Assembly (NCBI GenBank): GCA_964575335.1
Contig: CAZNPU010000054.1
Location: forward strand, 1-6,548
Length of the DNA: 6,548 bases
Direction of reading: 5' to 3'
From: CAZNPU01 sp964575335
Lineage (GTDB): Bacteria > Planctomycetota > Phycisphaerae > Phycisphaerales > SM1A02
In this document: positions 1 to 5,816 of the stretch, one piece after another
Layout of the letters: each line of letters starts with the position of its first letter
Position numbering within the stretch: the stretch's first letter is position 1
Notes under the pieces: model-generated
What the model saw: the letters and a program-made list of their open reading frames with translations, nothing else
Database searches by the model: none
Told to the model about the DNA's origin: nothing
Position numbers and translations under genes: made by a program

Positions 1-369
1 GATGGTCACAACCACGAAAAGCACAAAACGCCGCTGCAGGCCATCAGCATCACTGATCTTGAAGACCTCAACGATCTGCGCAATAAGGGATTTGACGATT
101 ACTCCGGCGCAATCGGCGAGAACGTCACCGTAAGCGACCTGAACGTTGACGAACTTGAAATTGGCGACCGGTTGATCTTCTCCGGCGGGGTTGAAATCGA
201 ACTCACCAAAAGACGCAAGCCGTGCTACGTGCTCGACGCCATTCACCCTGAACTGAAAAAACACCTCGTCGGTCGATGCGGGTTTCTCGCCAAGGTCATT
301 CGCACCGGAACGCTGCAGCCGGGCGAAACGATTGAAGTTCGACGCGCAGCGGCAGCAACCTGCACATGA
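1..369 (+). CDS. MOSC domain protein, C-terminal part (5' end outside window)
   Basis: The frame is open from the first base and ends at TGA 367-369, giving 122 residues with no start in view. MOSC domains occur at the C-terminus of molybdenum cofactor sulfurases and in small stand-alone proteins such as YiiM; they are thought to handle sulfur or the pterin cofactor through a conserved cysteine. Visible landmarks are Gly39-Glu40-Asn41 followed by VTVSDL, the RKPCYVLD segment with Cys75, and the GRCG segment with Cys93 ahead of a KVIRTGTLQPGE strand, which match the usual MOSC C-terminal half. mobA follows on the same strand after a short gap, which supports a molybdenum cofactor role. The missing N-terminus means that a fusion to another cofactor domain cannot be excluded. 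The family call is firm; the substrate is unknown. Confidence 0.85.
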   Translation, partial: DGHNHEKHKTPLQAISITDLEDLNDLRNKGFDDYSGAIGENVTVSDLNVDELEIGDRLIFSGGVEIELTKRRKPCYVLDAIHPELKKHLVGRCGFLAKVIRTGTLQPGETIEVRRAAAATCT

Positions 370-420
370 CGCGACTGACTTGATGCGCACGATGCGATGA
401 TCGTGCTGCATGCAGTTTCC

Positions 421-1044
421 ATGTCCAACTTGTCGTCATCCACTGCTGCATTGCACTCGTGTACAGGAGCAATCCTCATCGGCGGGCGCAGCTCGCGCAT
501 GGGAGCTCCCAAACATCAGATTCGCCTCCGCGACGGCCGCCTGATGATCGAACACGTGGCCGATGCGCTCAGGTACGTCTGTTCGAACATTGTCATTGTC
601 GATACGCATCGCACCGAACCTACCGGTGATTTCCTCAGCACGTTTCACCGCGTGATCGATCGGCGGCCGCAGCACGGTCCGCTGGGCGGCATCGAAGCGC
701 TGCTGGCCAGCGGGATTGATCAGCAGTATCTGGTATGCCCCTGCGATGTGCCGCGCATCTCGCCAAGAGTGCTGCGCATGATCGCACAACAGCGCGACAG
801 CAGCAGCGCGCAGCAGCCGGCGCTGGCAACGATCGTGCAGCTTGCCGATCGCACTGAACCCGAATCGCTTCCTGCGCGCATCAGCGCTGAGGCATTGCCG
901 ACGGTGCGAACGCTGCTTGATTCCGGTCAGCGCTCGATCTGGCGATTGATGCAGATACTGCCTGCGGAAACCGTCCTGCTTCCCAGCGAGTGGGCGGAAC
1001 ACTTTGTCAACATCAATGCACCGGACGACCTTGATGCGCTGTAG
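421..1044 (+). CDS. mobA: Molybdenum cofactor guanylyltransferase MobA
   Basis: MobA is a cytoplasmic nucleotidyltransferase that joins GMP from GTP to Mo-molybdopterin, making the guanine dinucleotide cofactor used by DMSO-reductase-family enzymes. From ATG 421 the protein has 207 residues, close to the roughly 195 of E. coli MobA. The GTP-binding signature GGRSSRMGAPK is at residues 21-31, RRPQHGPLGGIEALL at 81-95, and the Mg-binding CDVP with Asp109 at 108-111. The C-terminal NINAPDDL at 197-204 is also typical of the family. An in-frame ATG at 397 would add eight residues. Neither start has a visible Shine-Dalgarno sequence, and I prefer 421 because it places the glycine-rich loop nearer the N-terminus, as in relatives. 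The gene is probably cotranscribed with the MOSC gene upstream and faces an oxidoreductase likely to need its product. Confidence 0.93.
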   Translation: MSNLSSSTAALHSCTGAILIGGRSSRMGAPKHQIRLRDGRLMIEHVADALRYVCSNIVIVDTHRTEPTGDFLSTFHRVIDRRPQHGPLGGIEALLASGIDQQYLVCPCDVPRISPRVLRMIAQQRDSSSAQQPALATIVQLADRTEPESLPARISAEALPTVRTLLDSGQRSIWRLMQILPAETVLLPSEWAEHFVNINAPDDLDAL

Positions 1045-1045
1045 C

Positions 1046-1057
1046 GGCGCTTGCGCC
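1046..1057. terminator. Short hairpin between converging mobA and oxidoreductase genes (weak candidate)
   Basis: GGCG (1046-1049) and CGCC (1054-1057) can pair around a CTTG tetraloop inside the 27-bp gap between the two stop codons. The stem is only 4 bp and there is no T-tract on either side, so it is at best a weak bidirectional transcription-end signal. Confidence 0.2.
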
Positions 1058-1071
1058 TCCACCGCGTGATC

Positions 1072-3321
1072 TCACATCGCCTGCGATGCTTCCACCGTAA
1101 CTACCACGCTTTTGAACTTCGGCGTGCGTGATTGCGGGTCGGCGACTTTGGGCACCAGCACGTTCGCCTCCGGGTAATACATCGCACAGTTGCCCGGCGG
1201 AATGTCGAAAGCCCGCACCAAAATATTGCGCATCTCACCCGCTTCGCTGCGCACCGTCACGGGCTGATTGATTTTCATCTGCAGGCGATCGATGTCAGCA
1301 CGATTCATCAGAATCACATCGCGCCGCTCCTGCCCGCGATAAACGTCCTCTTCTTCGTAGACCACGGTGTTGAACTGCCCTTCGCTGCGCATCGTCATCA
1401 GGCGCAGCACGTTTGCGCCTGCATCTTCGCCAAGCAGCGGCGGCATCGGAACCACGTGCATCTTCGCCCGGCCGGTATCGGTCGGAAACTTTGGTTCGTG
1501 AAAAATCCGTCCGTCAATCGTGAATTCTTGTTTCGTGCGATCGATTTCACCGAGCTTTTCATAGCCGGGCACAATGCGGGCGATGAGTTGGCGGATGTGC
1601 GCGTGGTTCGTCAACTGGTTCCAATGCAGCGGCGCAGTGTCATCGCGCGCATCGCCCAGCACGGCCTGCGCAATCGAAGCGATCACTTCAACCTCGCTGC
1701 GCGGCCCCTGATGCCGGGCCTGTCCCCCATTGCTCATGCGAACAAAATTGAACATCGATTCCTGCGTGGTCGGCTGCGGTTCCTCATCGCGGGCCAGAAC
1801 AGGCAGAATGATCGTCTCGCGCCCGCAGCCCCAGGCGTGGCCGGTGTTGAGCGTGGTGCTCATGTAGACCACCGTATCGATGTTGCGCATGGCCTGGTGG
1901 GCGAATGCAGAATCTGGATTGGAACCGTAGAGATTCCCGCCCAGGCACAGCGCAAAGCGAACGCCGTTGTCATGCGCGCGCTGCATGCACGCCAGCGTGT
2001 CCATGCCGGGCCAGTTGGGCAATGTGACGTTGAACTCGCTTTGCAGTTTCTCAAATACTGCCTGTTTGAGCGACGGCGTGACGCCCATCGACCCGATGCC
2101 CTGCACGTTGCTGTGGCCGCGCAGCGGAAGTAGTCCCCGGCCGGGCGAACCGAGCATGCCGCGCATGATCGCAAGGTTGGCGATCATCTGCACATTGCCC
2201 ACGCCATGCTCGTGGTGCGTCACGCCCATGGCCCAGCAGAAAATGGCATTGTTCGCCTTGGCGTAGAGTTGCGCGATGCGCTCGATGTCTGCTCGCGAAA
2301 CGCCGCTGCGATGGGTAATGTCATCCCAGTTCAGCACATGAAGATGCGCGCGAATGTCGTGCCAGCCGTCAGCATGCTGAGCAAGAAAATCATGCGCAAG
2401 CGGCGAGCGGGTTGCGGCTCCTGCGCGGGCTGCGGCTTCATCCATCTCCAGCAGGGCTTTGGCGATTCCGCTCAGGAGCGCAATATCGCCGCCGATGTGC
2501 GGCTGGATGTATTCATCCGCAATTTTCGATCCAAACAGCAGGCTGCGCACATCGCTGGGCACGTTGAACTTCACCAGCCCGACTTCTCTCAGCGGGTTGA
2601 TGACGATGACCTTTGCGCCCCGGCGTTTCATGTCGATCAGCATGCGCATGAAGCGCGGATGGTTGCTTGCGGGATTGGCGCCGATGAGAAACAGCACATC
2701 ATCGCACCCGAGCTGATCGAGATCTTCCAGTGTGATCGTCGCAGTGCCCGAGCCGGTCACGCTGCTCAACCCCACGCCTGAAGCCTGGTGACAGTAATAC
2801 GAGCAGTTGTTGATGTTGTTGGTGCCCCATATGCGCGCAAACAATTGCAGCAGAAAGCCCGCTTCGTTTGATGACCTGCCGCTGAAATAAAAGAACGCTT
2901 CCTGCGGATCGGTCTTCTTCAGTTTCTTTGCGATTCGCTCAATCGCCTCATCCCAACTGATCCTGCGGTAATGCGAATCGAGCGGACCGGCGCAGAGCGG
3001 CTGCGTTAGTCGGCCGGCAGCTTCCAGTTCGCGGGGCGAAAACGCTTTGAGCTGCTGGATTGAAAAATCATCAAAGAAATGCTCATGAATCGCCCCCTGC
3101 AGGTCGGCTGCCATCGCCTGCACACTCTTTTTGCATACCTCTGGGAAATGGCCTTTCTCATTCACCATCCCGCCGCGCTGACCGCCCATACCCAGCGCAC
3201 AGGTCTTGCAGGCGTTTTTCGATCGCAGGGACTTCCACATGCGAACCATGCCGACCGATCGCGCCTTGCGCAAGGTATAGAAGATGGCGGGCCAGCCACC
3301 GCCTGCTGTGCGTTGCTTCAT
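1072..3321 (-). CDS. FdhF/YdeP-family molybdopterin oxidoreductase (formate dehydrogenase alpha-like)
   Basis: This is a full-length 749-residue catalytic subunit of the DMSO-reductase superfamily, from the branch containing E. coli YdeP and annotated as 'oxidoreductase alpha (molybdopterin) subunit'. It should bind bis-MGD. Counting from ATG 3321, the N-terminus has CKTCALGMGGQRGG with Cys38 and Cys41, then Cys63 in PEVCKK. The segment YYCHQASGVGL, with Cys177-His178, aligns with the SeCys-His pair that ligates Mo and assists catalysis in E. coli formate dehydrogenase H, so Cys177 is the likely Mo ligand. The MGD-binding segments include LIGANPASNHPR (213-224). The C-terminal cofactor-binding domain starts near residue 637, with RSEGQFNT and YRGQERRDVILMN. 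A TTG at 3339 would add six residues; ATG 3321 is preferred although no Shine-Dalgarno is visible. No electron-transfer subunit or fdhD is adjacent. Formate as substrate is only a guess for this branch. Confidence 0.92.
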   Translation of the reverse strand: MKQRTAGGGWPAIFYTLRKARSVGMVRMWKSLRSKNACKTCALGMGGQRGGMVNEKGHFPEVCKKSVQAMAADLQGAIHEHFFDDFSIQQLKAFSPRELEAAGRLTQPLCAGPLDSHYRRISWDEAIERIAKKLKKTDPQEAFFYFSGRSSNEAGFLLQLFARIWGTNNINNCSYYCHQASGVGLSSVTGSGTATITLEDLDQLGCDDVLFLIGANPASNHPRFMRMLIDMKRRGAKVIVINPLREVGLVKFNVPSDVRSLLFGSKIADEYIQPHIGGDIALLSGIAKALLEMDEAAARAGAATRSPLAHDFLAQHADGWHDIRAHLHVLNWDDITHRSGVSRADIERIAQLYAKANNAIFCWAMGVTHHEHGVGNVQMIANLAIMRGMLGSPGRGLLPLRGHSNVQGIGSMGVTPSLKQAVFEKLQSEFNVTLPNWPGMDTLACMQRAHDNGVRFALCLGGNLYGSNPDSAFAHQAMRNIDTVVYMSTTLNTGHAWGCGRETIILPVLARDEEPQPTTQESMFNFVRMSNGGQARHQGPRSEVEVIASIAQAVLGDARDDTAPLHWNQLTNHAHIRQLIARIVPGYEKLGEIDRTKQEFTIDGRIFHEPKFPTDTGRAKMHVVPMPPLLGEDAGANVLRLMTMRSEGQFNTVVYEEEDVYRGQERRDVILMNRADIDRLQMKINQPVTVRSEAGEMRNILVRAFDIPPGNCAMYYPEANVLVPKVADPQSRTPKFKSVVVTVEASQAM

Positions 3322-3341
3322 GCCACGATTATTGCACAACC

Positions 3342-3366
3342 CGCAGCCACATGCTCTGGGGCTGCG
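3342..3366 (-). promoter_or_regulatory. Hairpin in the leader of the oxidoreductase gene
   Basis: CGCAGCC (3342-3348) and GGCTGCG (3360-3366) form a perfect 7-bp GC-rich stem with an 11-nt loop. It occupies the 62-bp spacer between the secreted-protein stop and the oxidoreductase ATG, ending 20 nt before that ATG. No T-run follows on the minus strand, so it is not a classical intrinsic terminator. It could be an mRNA-processing or stability element or a weak attenuator. The structure is seen; the function is inferred. Confidence 0.35.
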
Positions 3367-3383
3367 ATATGAGCCGGCATGCC

Positions 3384-4448
3384 TTACGGCGACAGCTTCG
3401 TGCGATTATGGGGAATGCGGAACACCGTGGGCAGCAGATAGTTCTGTCCCTGGTAAATAAACACTTCCCCGCTGAGCAGTGCGGGCGAATTGTTCCCCGT
3501 GCGTCGTGCGTAATCCTCAATGCGCTCGAGCAGCAGGCACGGCAGCAGTCGCATGGGCGGGTCGGCCAGACCGGAGGCGTCAGCATCGAAAACAAATACC
3601 CAACTGCCGGCACGATCGCGCGTGAACTTGCCGCGACGATTGGTGATCAGCGTATGCTCGCGCACCAGCGTGTCGTTGATCTTCGAACTGGCGCTGACGG
3701 CTGCGACATAGTCAGCATCGCGCCGATCAGTACGCGGCAATTCATCATCATCCGGCAGGGGCCGCTGGCCTGCAGGGATCGTGCTCCGCGTCACCGGGCC
3801 GGCGGCGCGGCTGAGCTCTGCAATCAGATCCTCTGCGCTCTCGCTGGCTGCGTCTTGCTGATCCTGAACGCTGCCCTGCGGCTCGCTGCTGTCGGGACTG
3901 GTCGACGGCGCATCCGCTTTCGACACAACGTCACCTTCATCATTGCTGCTGCTCTCGCTCAGCAATTCAATTGCCTGCTCATCGGCCAGCACCACTGCAT
4001 GCGTAGGCAACAGATAATTCTGATTGCGATAGGTGAACACCTGGCCGGTCACTTCAAAAAGAACCCGGCCGCCCGGTGTTGACTGCACGATCTGCTGCAT
4101 CTCCACCAGCTTTGTGCAAGGCAACGCGGTGACGCTGCGCTCGCCGCCTATAGCGTTTGGGTCTTCAATCGCCAGGAGCCAGTGGTTTCGGGTCGCATCG
4201 TGCACGAGTCGCGCTCTCGCATCGATCACCCTGCTGCCTTCGCGCAGCAGCACGGTGCGAAAAACCGCCAGCGGGTCGGACCCACTTGCGCTGGAGACCC
4301 GCGGCGAACCTGAGGCGGGCGCACTCGGTGACGGCGATGATAATGTCTGAGCGTCTGCATGCAGATTGATCATCGCTGCCAGGGCGGCCAAGGCCATGCT
4401 GTGGGCAAACCAGGTTGGAATCGAAGCGCAACACCTGTTGTGACACAT
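3384..4448 (-). CDS. Secreted protein with two copies of an unnamed ~85-residue domain
   Basis: I do not recognise a named family. From ATG 4448 the protein has 354 residues. The N-terminus has a basic/His start, a hydrophobic stretch (about 16-29, SMALAALAAMINL) and a likely signal peptidase I site after Ala-Asp-Ala (31-33), so it should be exported. The mature part is a Ser/Pro-rich spacer (35-58), repeat A (67-153), a low-complexity acidic Ser/Asp/Glu/Gln linker (about 163-207) and repeat B (261-344). Each repeat has an (L/V)RE start, a Trp in the first half, an LPC motif (Cys111, Cys304) and ends with GxVFxYxxQNYLLPT. In-frame upstream starts exist at 4463, 4472 and 4487, but only ATG 4448 has a good ribosome binding site (GGAG, 9 nt away). 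It lies 62 bp upstream of the oxidoreductase on the same strand, so cotranscription is possible. I have an impression of similar proteins in Phycisphaerae; the function is unknown. Confidence 0.7.
   Translation of the reverse strand: MCHNRCCASIPTWFAHSMALAALAAMINLHADAQTLSSPSPSAPASGSPRVSSASGSDPLAVFRTVLLREGSRVIDARARLVHDATRNHWLLAIEDPNAIGGERSVTALPCTKLVEMQQIVQSTPGGRVLFEVTGQVFTYRNQNYLLPTHAVVLADEQAIELLSESSSNDEGDVVSKADAPSTSPDSSEPQGSVQDQQDAASESAEDLIAELSRAAGPVTRSTIPAGQRPLPDDDELPRTDRRDADYVAAVSASSKINDTLVREHTLITNRRGKFTRDRAGSWVFVFDADASGLADPPMRLLPCLLLERIEDYARRTGNNSPALLSGEVFIYQGQNYLLPTVFRIPHNRTKLSP
3417..3668 (-). repeat. Protein-level repeat B of the secreted protein
   Basis: This segment encodes residues 261-344, the second copy of the internal domain: VREHTLITNRRGKFTRD, Trp283, LLPC at 301-304 and GEVFIYQGQNYLLPT at 327-341. 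The last motif is identical to repeat A at 11 of 15 positions. It carries a FDADASGLADPP segment that repeat A has only in degraded form (IEDPNAIGGE), so B looks like the less diverged copy. Confidence 0.8.
3990..4250 (-). repeat. Protein-level repeat A of the secreted protein
   Basis: This segment encodes residues 67-153, the first copy of the domain: LREGSRVIDARARLVHD, Trp90, LPC at 109-111 and GQVFTYRNQNYLLPT at 135-149. The spacing from the (L/V)RE start to the tryptophan, the LPC motif and the QNYLLPT end matches repeat B to within a few residues, which indicates an ancient internal duplication rather than chance similarity. Confidence 0.8.
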
Positions 4449-4457
4449 GAATGGGAA

Positions 4458-4461
4458 CTCC
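4458..4461 (-). promoter_or_regulatory. Ribosome binding site GGAG for the secreted protein
   Basis: Read on the minus strand, GGAG (4461-4458) lies 9 nt before ATG 4448, a normal Shine-Dalgarno spacing. It is the only convincing ribosome binding site in the window and decides the start of the two-repeat protein over the in-frame alternatives upstream. Confidence 0.55.
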
Positions 4462-4477
4462 ATGACATGCATGTCAT
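4462..4477. promoter_or_regulatory. Perfect 16-bp palindrome ATGACATGCATGTCAT, candidate operator
   Basis: The 16 bases equal their own reverse complement without a mismatch. The site abuts the GGAG ribosome binding site and ends 13 nt before the start codon of the secreted protein, in the divergent intergenic region. Its position fits a dimeric repressor site or an RNA hairpin that affects translation. No known regulator is assigned to it. Confidence 0.4.
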
Positions 4478-4704
4478 CGGCCACCACTGCAGCGGCGGCT
4501 GCAAACTCTAGGCTCTGAACATGATCTGTCTGAGACCGATTTGCTCCCTATATACCGCCGAGGCGGCTCATCGGCTTCCGCGCTGCGATTTTCTGATTGA
4601 GAATCTGGCGATTTTGCCTTGAAGACGCAGGCGGTCGTTGCGCTGTGCAGCACATGCGCACGTGAATCTGACGCGGCTGAAATCGCCCCGATACCTGTTT
4701 ACCG

Positions 4705-5721
4705 ATGCTGCTTTTCAAGCATTTGGCTTGCTGTGGTCGATGTGCCAATGTGGCTCGTACTGCTTCACACCTGATCTGTTGGGCGTTGACCGCTGCGATC
4801 GCGGCAGGCGGCAGTGGCTGTTCATCGCTGTCGGATATGACATGGCTTGAACTTGATTCCAGCCGCGCAGCAGCGGCCACTGCAAAGCCGGTCATCGTAA
4901 TCGGAGCATTGGCCAACCCGCCTGCCTCGATGCCCGGATGGGAAACCATCGGCACTGATATCGGCCGGGCAATGCGGCAGCAGCTGTTGCGGTACGACCA
5001 AATTGATCTTCGCTACGATTCGGCATTGACGGCTGATGTCGCACTGGCCCTGGCTGGGCCGAGTCATCTGATGAATGACCGTCTGCGTCGTCTGGCGGCG
5101 CGGTATCCAACGGTGCGCTACGTGGTCACCGGCCGAGTCACCGAATTTGCACATACGACGCGCCAAACAGGCACGCTCAACCAGACACGCGACACGCGCC
5201 CGGGAAGCGATGCGGTGGTGAACATCGAGCTGGCGATCGTCGACCTGCCTGCACGAAAGGTTGTGGGTCGGGGCCAATTCACCGGCCGGGCATGGGCGGG
5301 CGATCAGGTGCCAGCGGAAACATATCGCGGTCTGAGCTTTACCTCAGCCCGATTCAGCGAAACTCCGCTTGGGCTGGCCAGTCGCGATGCGGTCATTGGA
5401 GCGGCAGAGCACATTATGCACCTGGCTCCTCCGCCGGAGCGATGTGCGGACCTGATCCGCATCGTCAGCCGCACCGAACCTCGCCGCGTGCAACTGGCGT
5501 CCAACGCCAAACGACTTGCCGTCACGGGCGATGTGCTTCACGTGTGCGTCTTCGACCACAGCGGCGTCCGCCTCCAGCCGGTGATCGACCCGGCGACGCA
5601 GCAACCGCTCACTGCGCGGATCGAAGCCGGTTCATGGGAACCAAGCGCATGGCTTCAGGGCGAACCGCCGGAAGACCTCGACCTCCGCGGCGCAGTGCTT
5701 TGCCGCATGTTGCCTTCATAA
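4705..5721 (+). CDS. Putative lipoprotein with CsgG/LpoB-like domain
   Basis: The protein has 338 residues from ATG 4705, the first start after an in-frame stop. A hydrophobic segment (about 23-34) runs into GGSGC-SS with Cys39, a plausible but non-canonical lipobox because Gly occupies position -3. A GTG at 4750 would give a more compact 24-residue signal; neither start has a Shine-Dalgarno. The mature part resembles the CsgG/LpoB-like fold seen in envelope assembly lipoproteins. It has a PVIVIGALAN strand (62-71), a helix with IGTDIGRAMRQQLL (82-95), a VRYVVTGRVTEF strand (137-148), a VVNIELAIVDLPARKVVGRG hairpin (171-190), and a closing helix with ETPLGLASRDAVIGAAEHI (219-237). An extra C-terminal part of about 95 residues, including AVTGDVLHVCVFD, is unassigned. 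It is divergent from the two-repeat secreted protein. The fold assignment rests on pattern only; the partner and role are unknown. Confidence 0.6.
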   Translation: MLLFKHLACCGRCANVARTASHLICWALTAAIAAGGSGCSSLSDMTWLELDSSRAAAATAKPVIVIGALANPPASMPGWETIGTDIGRAMRQQLLRYDQIDLRYDSALTADVALALAGPSHLMNDRLRRLAARYPTVRYVVTGRVTEFAHTTRQTGTLNQTRDTRPGSDAVVNIELAIVDLPARKVVGRGQFTGRAWAGDQVPAETYRGLSFTSARFSETPLGLASRDAVIGAAEHIMHLAPPPERCADLIRIVSRTEPRRVQLASNAKRLAVTGDVLHVCVFDHSGVRLQPVIDPATQQPLTARIEAGSWEPSAWLQGEPPEDLDLRGAVLCRMLPS

Positions 5722-5767
5722 ACAACACAGCGCAGCGTGGACAGCGCACGCACAACTGACACATCCA

Positions 5768-5786
5768 GGCGGCGCCTAAATCCGCC
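5768..5786. terminator. Hairpin between converging lipoprotein and dehydrogenase genes
   Basis: GGCGG (5768-5772) and CCGCC (5782-5786) pair around a 9-nt loop within the 95-bp gap between the two stop codons. An alternative stem, GCCG (5784-5787) with CGGC (5792-5795), overlaps it. No T-tract follows on either strand. The convergent location makes a bidirectional transcription-end role plausible, but the structure is weak. Confidence 0.3.
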
Positions 5787-5816
5787 GTTGCCGGCATACA
5801 TTGCGATTCACATGCC

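Larger units (their letters stand above)
4449..4704. promoter_or_regulatory. 256-bp divergent intergenic region
   Basis: This region separates the starts of the secreted protein (minus) and the putative lipoprotein (plus), so it should hold promoters for both. Besides the 16-bp palindrome it contains TATATA (4549-4554), a possible minus-strand -10 element about 100 nt from the ATG but without a recognisable -35. Directly next to it is the inverted repeat CCGCC-GA-GGCGG (4555-4566). I could not identify a convincing plus-strand sigma70 promoter, and no small gene with a ribosome binding site is evident. Confidence 0.4.

Noticed and set aside
501..510. Palindrome GGGAGCTCCC inside mobA
   Set aside because: At 10 bp this is expected by chance in a window of this size, and it encodes the conserved MGAP residues of the nucleotide-binding loop.
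436..1062. Open frame of 208 codons on the minus strand opposite mobA
   Set aside because: MobA on the plus strand has all its family motifs. The minus translation is basic, low in information and has no family features.
1132..2133. Open frame of 333 codons on the plus strand, antisense to the molybdopterin oxidoreductase
   Set aside because: It is fully inside a well-supported gene. Its Arg/His-rich translation has no recognisable domain and looks like the complement of GC-rich coding sequence.
4010..4045. Short DNA similarity to 3432-3467, considered as a nucleotide direct repeat or mobile element end
   Set aside because: The similarity reflects the two protein copies of the QNYLLPT motif. 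It is imperfect and confined to the coding frame, so it is not a separate DNA element.
3060..4082. Open frame of 340 codons on the plus strand spanning the oxidoreductase start and most of the secreted-protein gene
   Set aside because: It runs antisense across two genes and the spacer between them. The opposite strand encodes a clear internal repeat and a recognised enzyme, so this is a shadow frame.
4548..4955. Open frame on the minus strand across the lipoprotein start region
   Set aside because: It has no ribosome binding site or domain, overlaps the signal peptide and first domain of the lipoprotein gene, and would also cover the divergent control region.
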